Below are positions 1-8,145 of a stretch of DNA of 64,000 nt, piece after piece. A program made the translations under genes and the position numbers. Within the stretch, counting starts at the first letter, position 1; every line of letters begins with the position of its first letter. This stretch comes from Streptomyces rubrogriseus. Its GTDB lineage: Bacteria; Actinomycetota; Actinomycetes; Streptomycetales; Streptomycetaceae. Below the pieces are notes generated by a model. That model was not told where the DNA came from. It ran no database searches and was given only the letters and a program-made list of their open reading frames with translations. The stretch spans positions 5,952,001 to 6,016,000 of the forward strand of contig NZ_CP116256.1 in assembly GCF_027947575.1 (NCBI RefSeq), read 5' to 3'.

Positions 1-1128
1 TGGCAGGAGACGCTGGAGGGCATGTCCGGCACCGACCGGGTCCGCTGTGTGCGCATGGCCTGGGACGACTCGCTCGACGACCGGGCGAACCGGGAGCACA
101 CCCGGATCCGGCTGTTCCAGCCGTTCACCGAGAAGGTGCAGGGCCTGACCGCCAAGAACATTGATGTCCTCGCCTCGCAAGTCGGCGTGCCGCCCGAGGA
201 GTTCGACGCCTTCGGCAGGCGGCTCGGTGAGGTGGTCAGCCACAGCAACAGCCTCAGCGTCCGACGGCAGCCCGTGGTGCGCAACACGCTGTACGAGGAG
301 TTCGTGTCCGTCCCCGGGTCGAACGTGGCAGAGGGGAGGTACGACCGCGGCAAGCTCTACGCCAAGGAGATCAAGCAACTGCTCGACCTGATCTACAACG
401 TCAACCTTGCCGACGCTCTGGGACGCTATCCCCTCACCCCGGCCGACAGCCTGCGGCGGGTGGTGTTGCAGGAAGCACGTGAGGCACGCACCACCACCGG
501 GTTCGTGGAGGACCCCGAACAACTGCTGACATTCCTGCGGCGGCAGGCCTTCGCGACCGTTCAGGACCATCTGACGCCGGCCGCGGTGAACTCGCTGGCT
601 CTGCAGGACATCTGGCGGCTGCGGCAGACCTCCGTCTGGAACAGCTACATCCGGGCGTTCGGAGCGCTGACCGCGGCTCCAGACCGCTTCCACGACGCCG
701 CAGGGCAGGTGTTCGACCGCTACGTCCGGCTCAACTCGGAGATTCTCAGACTCGCGCAGGAACGCAGGCAGGCTCGTCCCAACCGGTGGCGTCCGGTCGT
801 CGAGGTCGTCGTCACCCTTACCGCGGGCACGTTCTCGGCCATCAGCGGCGCAGGCCTGTGGGAACTGACCGGCGCTCTCCTGCCGACCGCGGTGTCCGGT
901 CCGGTGACCGGCTCGGTACAGCTGGTGCTGCGCAACTGGGAAGCCGGGCGACAGGAGCAGAGATTCGCCCGGGAGATAGCCTCCGTACGGCTGGCGAGTG
1001 AGCGAGAATGGCGGCAGTTCCGCGACCTGGTGCAGCGGCTGCCCGACTACCGGCAGGATGCGCACACGGGATCGGCCGGCAACGCCGCCACCACCACCCA
1101 GGACGACGACGTGCCCAACGACTACTGA
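1..1128 (+). CDS. Unknown protein, 5' end outside window
   Basis: The frame is open to the first base of the window, so the true start is outside; the first ATG in frame is at 22 (used for numbering). I do not recognise the family. The visible part is mostly charged and probably helical. A hydrophobic Gly/Ala/Thr/Val-rich stretch at about residues 259-303 could form one or two membrane segments. It is followed by an Arg/Glu-rich helix and a polar Asp/Thr tail. Frame and codon use fit a real gene throughout. It lies 40 bases before the NUDIX gene on the same strand, so the two may be co-transcribed. Confidence 0.75.
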   Translation, partial: WQETLEGMSGTDRVRCVRMAWDDSLDDRANREHTRIRLFQPFTEKVQGLTAKNIDVLASQVGVPPEEFDAFGRRLGEVVSHSNSLSVRRQPVVRNTLYEEFVSVPGSNVAEGRYDRGKLYAKEIKQLLDLIYNVNLADALGRYPLTPADSLRRVVLQEAREARTTTGFVEDPEQLLTFLRRQAFATVQDHLTPAAVNSLALQDIWRLRQTSVWNSYIRAFGALTAAPDRFHDAAGQVFDRYVRLNSEILRLAQERRQARPNRWRPVVEVVVTLTAGTFSAISGAGLWELTGALLPTAVSGPVTGSVQLVLRNWEAGRQEQRFAREIASVRLASEREWRQFRDLVQRLPDYRQDAHTGSAGNAATTTQDDDVPNDY

Positions 1129-1168
1129 GCTTTGGCTGGAGTACCGTGCACTGCCTGCGAAACGCCCG

Positions 1169-1906
1169 ATGAACCGGTACGAGGCCCTGCGCCGACGCGT
1201 TCCGGAGTGGTTCCGCAACGAGCCCGGGGGGATCGAGATCCTGACGGACCCCGCGCTGGTCCGCAGGGCCCGGCGGTCGGCCGTCCCGACGGTGCGACGT
1301 GGCCCGTTGGGTTCCCTGCGGGCGTGGGCGAGGGCTGCCCTGCGGCCGGTCCCGACCGGTGTGGTGTCGGCCAACCGCTACCTGTGGTACCTACGCGATC
1401 CGGTGCGGTTCCCCGACGGCCGGCTCGGGCTGTACGACCGTCTTCTGCCGCCTCCGGAGTCCTCCCCCGGCGTCGTCGTGCTGCCGCTCCTCGACGACGG
1501 GGCGAAGGTCGTGCTGATCGAGCACTACCGGCACGCCACCCGCGATCGGCACTGGGAGGCCGTGCGCGGCTTCGGTGATCCGGGCGCGACCGGCGAGGAG
1601 AACGTGGCGCGGGAGCTGGCGGAGGAGGTCTCCGCGCGTCCCACGGCGGTGACCGCCCTCGGTGAGCTCCACCCCGACACCGGTCTGTGTGCGCACCGCG
1701 TCGAACTCTACGCGGCACGAGTGCAGTCGGTGGGTGCACCGGAAGTGGGCGAGGCGATCCAGCGGGTGATCACGGTGCCGGCCGCCGAGGCGGAAGCCAT
1801 GGTGGCCGACGGCCGGATCACCGACGGCTTCACGGTCGCCGTCCTCTACCGGGCCCGGCTGGCCGGGTTGTTCACGTCTGTCACGGAAAACGGCGGCGAG
1901 AACTGA
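1169..1906 (+). CDS. NUDIX hydrolase
   Basis: A 245-residue protein. The C-terminal half carries a NUDIX box (RELAEE core, preceded by GFGDPGATGEENVA), the metal-binding helix of enzymes that hydrolyse nucleoside diphosphates linked to another group. The phrase EAVRGFGDPG before the box resembles ADP-ribose pyrophosphatase-like members, but the substrate cannot be read from sequence. The first Glu of the textbook box is not in its usual place, while the REUxEE core is intact. The N-terminal ~90 residues are Arg-rich and not part of the fold. The frame is open further upstream; I chose the ATG at 1169 because it is the first ATG after the preceding stop. Confidence 0.8.
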   Translation: MNRYEALRRRVPEWFRNEPGGIEILTDPALVRRARRSAVPTVRRGPLGSLRAWARAALRPVPTGVVSANRYLWYLRDPVRFPDGRLGLYDRLLPPPESSPGVVVLPLLDDGAKVVLIEHYRHATRDRHWEAVRGFGDPGATGEENVARELAEEVSARPTAVTALGELHPDTGLCAHRVELYAARVQSVGAPEVGEAIQRVITVPAAEAEAMVADGRITDGFTVAVLYRARLAGLFTSVTENGGEN

Positions 1907-1912
1907 CGGCGC

Positions 1913-1937
1913 GTCCGGCGGATGCCCGCCGCCGGAC
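1913..1937 (+). terminator. Hairpin after the NUDIX gene
   Basis: A perfect 9-bp stem (GTCCGGCGG pairing with CCGCCGGAC) with a 7-base loop begins 6 bases after the NUDIX stop codon and is followed by a short T run. It probably ends that transcript before the VWA gene. Confidence 0.55.
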
Positions 1938-1983
1938 ACCCGCCGTTTTGGAGCCCGGCGGCACTGATCAATAGGATCCGCCG

Positions 1984-3249
1984 ATGATCACAAGAACACG
2001 GCTGGCGGCGGGTGCCTGTGCACTGCTCGCCGCGCTGGCGGCCGGGATGGCGTTCCCGGCCGGGGCGAGCGCCGGTGAACCCACGGGTGAGGACGCGCCG
2101 AAGGTCGACCTCGTACTCGACGTCAGCGGTTCGATGCGGACGCGGGACATCGACGGCGGTACGCGCATGGCGGCGGCGAAGCAGGCGTTCAACGAGGTGC
2201 TCGACGCGACGCCGGAAGAGGTGCAGCTGGGCATCCGGACGCTCGGCGCGGACTACCCGGGCGACGACCGCAAGACCGGCTGCAAGGACACCGCGCAGCT
2301 CTACCCGGTCGGCCCGCTGGACCGCACCGAGGCGAAGACGGCGGTGGCGACCCTGTCGCCGACCGGCTGGACGCCGATCGGGCCGGCGCTGCTCAAGGCG
2401 GCCGACGACCTCGACGGCGGCGACGGTTCCAAGCGGATCGTGCTGATCAGCGACGGCGAGGACACCTGCGCCCCGCTGGACCCGTGCGAGGTGGCCCGCG
2501 AGATCGCCGCCAAGGGCATCGGGCTGACCATCGACACGCTGGGACTGGTCCCGAACACCAAGATGCGCCGGCAGCTCAGCTGCATCGCCGAGGCGACCGG
2601 CGGCACGTACACCTCGGTCGAGCACACCGACGAACTCACCGACAAGGTGAACCAGTTGGTGGACCGGGCGGCCGACCCGGTGGTGACGCCGGTGGCCACC
2701 GAGGGCGCGGACGCGTGCGCGAAGGCGCCGACGCTGAAGTCGGGGCTGTACACCGACCGCGAGGAGTTCGGGCAGCAGCGCTGGTACCGGGTGGACGTGG
2801 AGCCCGGCCAGGAGCTGCGCGCCTCCGTGAGCGTGGGCGCCGACCGGGCCGTGAACCCGTCCTACGGGGTGCTGCTGCGGGCGGTTACGGTGCACGGCCG
2901 GGAGATCGTGCGCGGTGAGGCGGCGGGCAACGGCCGTACCGACGTGCTCTCGACGGGGCTGCGCTACCCGAAGGCGGAGAGCGACGAGGACGACGCCCCG
3001 GCCGAGGCCGTGTGCCTCCAGGTGACCAACTCCTTCTCCGTCGCCTCCGGTGTGAAGACCACGCCCGGTCTGCCGCTGGAGCTGACCGTCGACGTCGTGG
3101 ACGGCCCGGGCGACTCCGACGACGTGGCCGCCTTCGGCCTCGGGCGCGGCTGGTGGCTGCTCGGCCTGCTGGTGCTGGTCGGCTTCGTCGCCGGTCTGCT
3201 GTGGGGCTGGCTCTCGCGCTGGCGGTTCGCGATCTGGAGGACCAACTGA
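1984..3249 (+). CDS. Secreted, membrane-anchored von Willebrand factor A protein
   Basis: 421 residues. Residues 1-30 form a Sec signal peptide (Arg near the N terminus, Ala/Leu core, AGASA-like cleavage region). A von Willebrand A domain follows at about 40-220, with the MIDAS metal motif DVSGS at 46-50, a TPIGPAL threonine loop and the ISDGEDTC strand. A beta-rich region comes next. The last ~37 residues contain one transmembrane helix and a basic Arg/Trp tail, so the VWA domain should face outside. Such domains bind proteins through a metal ion; the partner here is unknown. Its TGA overlaps the next ATG by one base (TGATG), so the two are translationally coupled and may form a complex. Confidence 0.85.
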   Translation: MITRTRLAAGACALLAALAAGMAFPAGASAGEPTGEDAPKVDLVLDVSGSMRTRDIDGGTRMAAAKQAFNEVLDATPEEVQLGIRTLGADYPGDDRKTGCKDTAQLYPVGPLDRTEAKTAVATLSPTGWTPIGPALLKAADDLDGGDGSKRIVLISDGEDTCAPLDPCEVAREIAAKGIGLTIDTLGLVPNTKMRRQLSCIAEATGGTYTSVEHTDELTDKVNQLVDRAADPVVTPVATEGADACAKAPTLKSGLYTDREEFGQQRWYRVDVEPGQELRASVSVGADRAVNPSYGVLLRAVTVHGREIVRGEAAGNGRTDVLSTGLRYPKAESDEDDAPAEAVCLQVTNSFSVASGVKTTPGLPLELTVDVVDGPGDSDDVAAFGLGRGWWLLGLLVLVGFVAGLLWGWLSRWRFAIWRTN

Positions 3250-4055
3250 TGCGATTCACCCGAGCGTTGACGACGGCCGTGGTGCTGCTCGGTCTCGCCG
3301 CGGCTCCCGCGGCGGCCGACTCCTCGCCCTCCGCGAGCCCCGCGCAGGACGGTGACGCGCCGACCACGGCGGGCACGTCCTTCCGGACGGCGGCCGAGTT
3401 CGAGCAGGGGCAGGTCGCCACGGCGAACGGTGCCGCGGGCGACTACCTGTACTGGTCCTTCCCGGCCGACGCCGGGCAGCGGCCCACCGTGAAGGCCACG
3501 GTGAAGCTGCCCGAGACACACGCCGCCCAGACCTGGCGGGTCGACGTGTACGACGGGCTGCGCCGCCGCCAGGCCTGCCAGTGGGGCGCCCAGGCCCGCA
3601 CCGCGGACGCGGGCACCTCCTCGGTCGAGCTGGCCTGCGTGCTGCGCACCGTGCGCGCCTGGACCGAGCCGTGGGCCAACGACCCGCTGCCGGGCACCTA
3701 CTACGTCCGGCTCACGGCGGTGAACGTGCCCACCTCCGACCTCGGTGTACCGGTCTCCGCCGAGGTCCGGGCGGACTCCAAGGACATCGGCGGGGCCGCG
3801 GCGGTGGACGGTTCGCTGGCCGAGCCGCTGGTGCCGGGCATCGCGGTGACCTCCGGCGCCGACCAGGGCGACGAGGACGAGAAGGGCGCCGTGCTGTCCG
3901 CGATCGAGCCGGAGGACGGCTGGTCGTCGGGCTGGTGGTCGGACCGCTGGGTGTGGAGCGGGATCGGGGCCGTACTGGCCGCGCTCGCGGGCATCGGCGG
4001 CTATGCGCTGACCCGTGGTTCGGGTCGGCCGTCCCGGGTGCCGCCCGGGGCCTGA
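3249..4055 (+). CDS. Secreted protein with C-terminal membrane anchor, coupled to the VWA gene
   Basis: 268 residues. It has a signal peptide at 1-23 (LLGLAAAPAAA), an extracellular region with beta-rich character and two to three Cys, and a C-terminal transmembrane helix (roughly 235-255) with a short basic tail. Topology therefore matches the upstream VWA protein. The region around residues 40-170 resembles pre-peptidase C-terminal-like beta-sandwich domains in feel (short Gly/Asp turns, Trp and Tyr strands), but I cannot assign a family. The start codon overlaps the stop of the VWA gene, which makes a two-protein envelope complex likely. Confidence 0.8.
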   Translation: MRFTRALTTAVVLLGLAAAPAAADSSPSASPAQDGDAPTTAGTSFRTAAEFEQGQVATANGAAGDYLYWSFPADAGQRPTVKATVKLPETHAAQTWRVDVYDGLRRRQACQWGAQARTADAGTSSVELACVLRTVRAWTEPWANDPLPGTYYVRLTAVNVPTSDLGVPVSAEVRADSKDIGGAAAVDGSLAEPLVPGIAVTSGADQGDEDEKGAVLSAIEPEDGWSSGWWSDRWVWSGIGAVLAALAGIGGYALTRGSGRPSRVPPGA

Positions 4056-4063
4056 CCGGTTGT

Positions 4064-4092
4064 CAGGAGGCCCACTCCCGGTGGGCCTCCTG
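4064..4092. terminator. Bidirectional terminator between convergent genes
   Basis: A perfect 12-bp stem (CAGGAGGCCCAC with GTGGGCCTCCTG) and a 5-base loop sits in the 42-base gap between the coupled membrane protein (+) and the HxlR gene (-). Confidence 0.8.
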
Positions 4093-4097
4093 CCGTT

Positions 4098-4754
4098 TCA
4101 CCCCTCCCGCAGCGCCTTGGCCGCCGTGCCGTCGCCGGTCACCCGGACCCGGCCGTCCCGCACGGCCTCCCGCAGACCCGTCTCGCCGCGGCCGAGGGCC
4201 GCGCACGTCACGGCGTCCAGCACGAGCCGGGCGTCGGGCTCCCCGGGCGCGGGCCCGTCGCCGTACACGGGACCCTCCACCGAGTCGGCCGCCGCGTCGG
4301 CGTACAGGTGGAAGTCCCCCTCCTCCAGCCGGACTTCGACGACTCCCTCCGCCGCCCCGGCCTCCCGCAGGGCCCGCAGCAGGGGCAGGGCGAACCAGTG
4401 CGCCCGTACGGCGTCCGTGGGCCGCCGCTCCCCCAGCTCGCCCGCGCCCCACGCCCCGAGCGCCTCCAGCACGGGCAGCAGACCGCGTCCCCGCGCGGTG
4501 AGTTCGTAGACGTACGCCGCGCCGGGCGGGGGCAGCCGGCGCCTGGTCGTCAGCCCCTCGCGCTCCATGTCCTTGAGCCGCGAGGCGAGTACGTCCGTGC
4601 TGACGCCGGGCAGGTCGGCGTGCAGGTCGGTGTAGCGCCGCGGACCGGCGAGCAGCTCCCGGACGATCAGCAGGGTCCAGCGGTCGCCGACCGCGTCGAG
4701 CGCGCGGGCGGCGGAACAGTACTGGTCGTAGCTACGGCGAGGACGTGGTGACAT
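4098..4754 (-). CDS. HxlR-family winged-helix regulator
   Basis: 218 residues. Residues ~8-105 have the HxlR (MarR-like) winged-helix signature: CSAARALDAVGDRWTLLIVR, then RYTDL, then GVSTDVLASRLKDMEREGL. The C-terminal half is a separate small domain of the kind attached to many actinobacterial HxlR proteins, which may bind a ligand. A TTG six codons upstream is possible; the ATG at 4754 directly precedes the conserved start of the domain. It is divergent from the AlaA-type aminotransferase, with two small dyads between them, so that gene or itself is the likely target. Confidence 0.85.
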   Translation of the reverse strand: MSPRPRRSYDQYCSAARALDAVGDRWTLLIVRELLAGPRRYTDLHADLPGVSTDVLASRLKDMEREGLTTRRRLPPPGAAYVYELTARGRGLLPVLEALGAWGAGELGERRPTDAVRAHWFALPLLRALREAGAAEGVVEVRLEEGDFHLYADAAADSVEGPVYGDGPAPGEPDARLVLDAVTCAALGRGETGLREAVRDGRVRVTGDGTAAKALREG

Positions 4755-4776
4755 GCGACGCAGTGTAGACAAGTTG

Positions 4777-4811
4777 TTGGACTTTCCAAGCTGCTACTTG
4801 GTAAAACCAAG
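4777..4811. promoter_or_regulatory. Two dyads in the HxlR / aminotransferase divergent region
   Basis: TTGGA-CTT-TCCAA (4777-4789) and CTTGGT-AAA-ACCAAG (4797-4811) are perfect inverted repeats with half-sites in the same TTGG family, in the 87-base divergent intergenic region. They are candidate operators for the adjacent HxlR protein, which as a dimeric winged-helix factor would bind such dyads. The link is inferred. Confidence 0.45.
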
Positions 4812-4841
4812 CAACACCAGATTCCGGAGGGGAAGCCGCGC

Positions 4842-6050
4842 ATGGAGTTCCGGCAGTCGAACAAGCTCAGCGAGGTCTGTTACGAGATCCGCGGCCCGGT
4901 CATCGAGCACGCCAACGCGCTGGAGGAGGCGGGCCACAGCGTGCTGCGCCTGAACACCGGCAACCCCGCGCTCTTCGGCTTCGAGGCGCCGGAGGAGATC
5001 GTCCAGGACATGATCCGGATGCTGCCGCAGGCGCACGGCTACACGGACTCGCGCGGCATCCTCTCCGCCCGCCGGGCCGTCGCCCAGCGCTACCAGGCGC
5101 TTGGCCTGGAGGTGGACGTGGACGACGTCTTCCTGGGCAACGGCGTGTCCGAGCTGATCTCCATGGCCGTACAGGCCCTGCTGGAGGACGGCGACGAGGT
5201 CCTGATCCCCGCCCCCGACTTCCCCCTCTGGACGGCGGTGACCACCCTCGCGGGCGGCAGGGCGGTGCACTACCTCTGCGACGAGCAGGCGGAGTGGTAC
5301 CCGGACCTGGCCGACATGGAGGCGAAGATCACCGACCGCACCAAGGCGGTCGTCATCATCAACCCCAACAACCCCACCGGCGCCGTCTACCCCAAGGAGA
5401 TCGTCGAGGGCATCCTCGACCTCGCCCGGCGGCACGGCCTGATGGTCTTCGCCGACGAGATCTACGACCAGATCCTGTACGACGACGCCGTGCACCACTC
5501 CGCCGCGTCCCTCGCCCCCGACCTGGTGGTGCTGACCTTCTGCGGACTGTCCAAGACCTACCGGGTGGCGGGCTTCCGCTCCGGCTGGCTGGTGGTGACG
5601 GGGCCGAAGCAGCACGCGAAGGACTACCTGGAGGGCCTGACCATGCTGGCCTCCATGCGGCTGTGCGCCAACGCGCCCGCCCAGTACGCCATCCAGGCCG
5701 CGCTCGGCGGCCGCCAGTCCATCCGCGAGCTGACGGCCCCCGGCGGGCGGCTGCACGAGCAGCGGGACGTGGCCTGGGAGAAGCTCAACGAGATCCCCGG
5801 CGTCTCCTGCGTCAAGCCCAAGGGCGCGCTGTACGCCTTCCCGCGGATCGACCCGGCCGTCCACCGGATCCACGACGACGAGCGCTTCGTCCTCGACCTG
5901 CTGCTCAGGGAGAAGATCCAGGTGGTGCAGGGGACGGGATTCAACTGGCCCTCCCCCGACCACTTCCGCATCCTGACCCTGCCCCACGCGGAGGACCTGG
6001 AGGCGGCGATCGGGCGCATCGGACGCTTCCTGAGCGGCTACCGCCAGTAA
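4842..6050 (+). CDS. alaA: Alanine aminotransferase, AlaA type
   Basis: 402 residues, the normal length of the family, and close to E. coli AlaA along its whole length (KLSEVCYEIRGPV, LNTGNPALFGF, VSELISMAVQALL). It would make alanine from pyruvate with glutamate as amino donor, using pyridoxal phosphate in the cytoplasm. The PLP lysine is K238 in GLSKTYRVAGFR; the cofactor-binding NPNNPTG is at 174-180 and Asp205 pairs with the ring nitrogen. A ribosome site (CCGGAGG) lies just before the ATG. It is divergent from the HxlR gene. Substrate preference beyond alanine is not provable from sequence. Confidence 0.9.
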   Translation: MEFRQSNKLSEVCYEIRGPVIEHANALEEAGHSVLRLNTGNPALFGFEAPEEIVQDMIRMLPQAHGYTDSRGILSARRAVAQRYQALGLEVDVDDVFLGNGVSELISMAVQALLEDGDEVLIPAPDFPLWTAVTTLAGGRAVHYLCDEQAEWYPDLADMEAKITDRTKAVVIINPNNPTGAVYPKEIVEGILDLARRHGLMVFADEIYDQILYDDAVHHSAASLAPDLVVLTFCGLSKTYRVAGFRSGWLVVTGPKQHAKDYLEGLTMLASMRLCANAPAQYAIQAALGGRQSIRELTAPGGRLHEQRDVAWEKLNEIPGVSCVKPKGALYAFPRIDPAVHRIHDDERFVLDLLLREKIQVVQGTGFNWPSPDHFRILTLPHAEDLEAAIGRIGRFLSGYRQ

Positions 6051-6076
6051 CGGCGTGCCCGCCGTAGCCTGGGGGC

Positions 6077-6676
6077 ATGGGTGATCTTTTTCTGGTTCGG
6101 CACGGTGAGACCGAGTGGTCGCGTTCGGGTCGGCACACCGGGCTGACGGACGTCCCGCTGACCGAGAAGGGGCGGGAGCAGGCGCGGAGTCTGGTGCCGT
6201 TGATCCGGTCGCACCGGATCGGGGCGGCCTTCGTCAGCCCCTTCCAGCGGGCCCGGGAGACGGCCGAGCTGATCGGCCTGCACGACGTGCGGATCGAGCC
6301 GGACCTGCACGAGTGGGACTACGGCGGCTACGAGGGGATCACGACCGTCGAGATCCACCGGACCCGGCCGGACTGGTTCCTGTTCACGGACGGTGTCGCG
6401 CCCGGGCCGCCGGACCATCCCGGGGAGACGCCCGAGGAGGTGGGTGAGCGGGCCGACCGGGTGCTGGCCACGGTGGAGGCCGCGTTCGCCAACACCGAGG
6501 GGTGCGTGGTGCTGGTGGCGCACGGGCACTTCCTGCGCGTCCTGACCGCCCGGCACCTGGGCCTTCCGCCCTCGCACGGAGCGCTGTTCCAGCTGGGTAC
6601 GGGGACGCTGTGCCGGCTGGGGACGGAGCACGGGCGGCCGGTGATCGCCGCCTGGAATGTCAGACCTCCGTCGTAG
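6077..6676 (+). CDS. Histidine phosphatase family protein
   Basis: 199 residues. The phosphoglycerate-mutase-like fold is shown by the catalytic RHGE at residues 8-11 (His9 becomes phosphorylated), SPFQRARETAEL with the second active-site Arg, the acid Glu in LHEWDYGGYEG and the second His in VAHGHFLRVL. These proteins are usually cytoplasmic phosphomonoesterases of broad or unknown substrate rather than glycolytic mutases. It starts 26 bases after alaA on the same strand and is probably in the same transcript. Confidence 0.9.
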   Translation: MGDLFLVRHGETEWSRSGRHTGLTDVPLTEKGREQARSLVPLIRSHRIGAAFVSPFQRARETAELIGLHDVRIEPDLHEWDYGGYEGITTVEIHRTRPDWFLFTDGVAPGPPDHPGETPEEVGERADRVLATVEAAFANTEGCVVLVAHGHFLRVLTARHLGLPPSHGALFQLGTGTLCRLGTEHGRPVIAAWNVRPPS

Positions 6677-6714
6677 CCTTCGAAGGCGTGACCGATGAGG
6701 GAAGGAGGGACGCC

Positions 6715-7362
6715 GTGGCCCTGTCGCCGACCGCCGCGCAGCGGCGTGTCATCGCCGCCGCCGATCCCGTCACCGGACGCCTGAAGGGTACGGAGGCCCA
6801 GCTCGCGGCGCTGGTGAGGCGGGGCCTCGCCTTCCGGCATCCGCGCCCGCCGCACGACCACTTCCTGACCCCGGCGGGGCACCGGGCACGGGAGGCGGCC
6901 GACGCGCCGGAAGGGCCGAAGCCGCCGGAGCCCGCCGAAGTCCCGGCCGCCGACGGTGTGTTCGCCGCGCGGGTCGGCGGGGAGGAGGCCGCGCCGGGCG
7001 ACGCGGGGCCCGCGCGGCTGCGCGAGGTGCGCGGCGCCTGGCAGGGGCTGCTGGAGCTGCGCCGGATGACGCATCCCGACGGGAACACGGACCGGCCCTG
7101 TGCGTGGGAGCGGTCGCATCTCGTGCGGGCCGCCGCGCTCGCCCTGGAGGCGGCCGGGCACCGTCCGGCCAGCCCGGACGGCGCGGACGGGTACCGGGTG
7201 CGGGCGACGCCGCAGCCCGAGGCGGTCGCGGTGTACGAAGGCGACGGCGGCGCGCTGCGGGAGTGCGCGGCGACGCTGGCGCGGGCCGGCTGGCAGACCG
7301 GGGAGCACACCGAGCCGCGCACGCGGGCCCGTTTCCTGCTGGCCTCCCCGCGGAAGGTGTGA
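6715..7362 (+). CDS. Conserved unknown protein
   Basis: 215 residues from a GTG at 6715, chosen because GGAAGGAGG stands 6 bases upstream; an in-frame GTG at 6688 is a weaker alternative. I do not recognise a family. The N-terminal ~60 residues read like a small helical module that could be a degenerate winged helix (TAAQRRVIAAADPVTGRL, LVRRGLAF, LTPAGHRAREAA), similar to mini-HTH domains. A Pro/Ala/Glu linker is followed by a second alpha/beta segment ending in Arg-rich sequence. It follows the phosphatase gene by 38 bases, in the same direction. Confidence 0.7.
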   Translation: MALSPTAAQRRVIAAADPVTGRLKGTEAQLAALVRRGLAFRHPRPPHDHFLTPAGHRAREAADAPEGPKPPEPAEVPAADGVFAARVGGEEAAPGDAGPARLREVRGAWQGLLELRRMTHPDGNTDRPCAWERSHLVRAAALALEAAGHRPASPDGADGYRVRATPQPEAVAVYEGDGGALRECAATLARAGWQTGEHTEPRTRARFLLASPRKV

Positions 7363-7416
7363 CACCGGCGTGTCAGGATCGGTGCGTCAGTACGTGTGCG
7401 AGGAGAGGCAGCAGCC

Positions 7417-7839
7417 GTGAGCGAACCGTTCTCCGTTCCCGTGAGCGTCCGCGGGTACGAGACCGACACCCAGGGCCACCTGAACCAGTCGGTGTACCTG
7501 AACTACGCCGAGCACGCCCGCTGGTCGATGCTCGAGGCGGCCGGGATCCGGCAGGCGGACCTGGTCGCCCGCGGGGTCGGGCCGGTGGCCCTGGAGACGA
7601 CGATCCGGTTCCAGCGGGAGCTGCTCGCCGGTGACGAGGTCACGGTGACCTGCGCCTTCGAGTGGGGTACGGGCAAGACCTTCCGGATCCGGCAGCTCAT
7701 CACCAAGACGGACGGCACGGTCGCCGCCGAGGTCGAGGGCGTCGGCGGGCTGATGGACCTGCGCGAGCGCAGGCTGGTGCCGGACCCGCGGCAGCGTTTC
7801 AAGGAACTGGCGGCCCGGCCGGAGCTGTTCGGGCTGTAG
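7417..7839 (+). CDS. Hotdog-fold acyl-CoA thioesterase (4HBT)
   Basis: 140 residues, a typical single hotdog domain. The 4HBT active-site segment is clear: DTQGHLNQSVYLNYAEHARW, with Asp17 as the catalytic residue and the following GHxN. Such enzymes release fatty or aromatic acids from CoA or carrier protein. The GTG at 7417 is chosen because AGGAGAGG lies 9 bases upstream. No neighbouring acyl-CoA gene shows its substrate. Confidence 0.85.
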   Translation: MSEPFSVPVSVRGYETDTQGHLNQSVYLNYAEHARWSMLEAAGIRQADLVARGVGPVALETTIRFQRELLAGDEVTVTCAFEWGTGKTFRIRQLITKTDGTVAAEVEGVGGLMDLRERRLVPDPRQRFKELAARPELFGL

Positions 7840-8020
7840 GCCGAGGGGTGCCGGGTCGGGCGTCCGCCGGCTCGGGCCGGTGCTCGGTGTCATAGGCCGC
7901 GCGGGCCTCGGTCGAGGGGCAGCGGCCCGCCTTCCGGGTGGCGGCGACGATCGCCACGGCCGCCCTGCAGTGTCGGGAGGGTCGGAACCGGTGAGGCGCC
8001 GGTGACATGGAGAGGGCCGG

Positions 8021-8080
8021 TTCGTCCCGGACGGCACACCGCCGGGACGGTTCGTCCCGGGCGGCACACCGCGCGGACGG
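8021..8080. repeat. Two tandem 30-bp repeats
   Basis: Units 8021-8050 and 8051-8080 agree at 27 of 30 positions (core TTCGTCCCGG, GGCACACCGC). They occupy the 306-base gap between the convergent thioesterase and NCS2 genes, which otherwise shows no gene. The second unit also forms the left side of a long hairpin. Confidence 0.8.
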
Positions 8081-8106
8081 CGGGTCGCCCGGGACGAACC
8101 GTCCCG
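8043..8106. terminator. 21-bp perfect stem-loop between convergent genes
   Basis: 8043-8063 is the exact reverse complement of 8086-8106 (arm core GACGGTTCGTCCC), with a 22-base loop. It is 40 bases beyond the stop of the NCS2 permease gene (-) and about 200 beyond the thioesterase (+), so it can end both transcripts. Confidence 0.65.
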
Positions 8107-8145
8107 TCACCGGACAGCGATGGAGCCCCGGCGGGGCTCCCGGCG

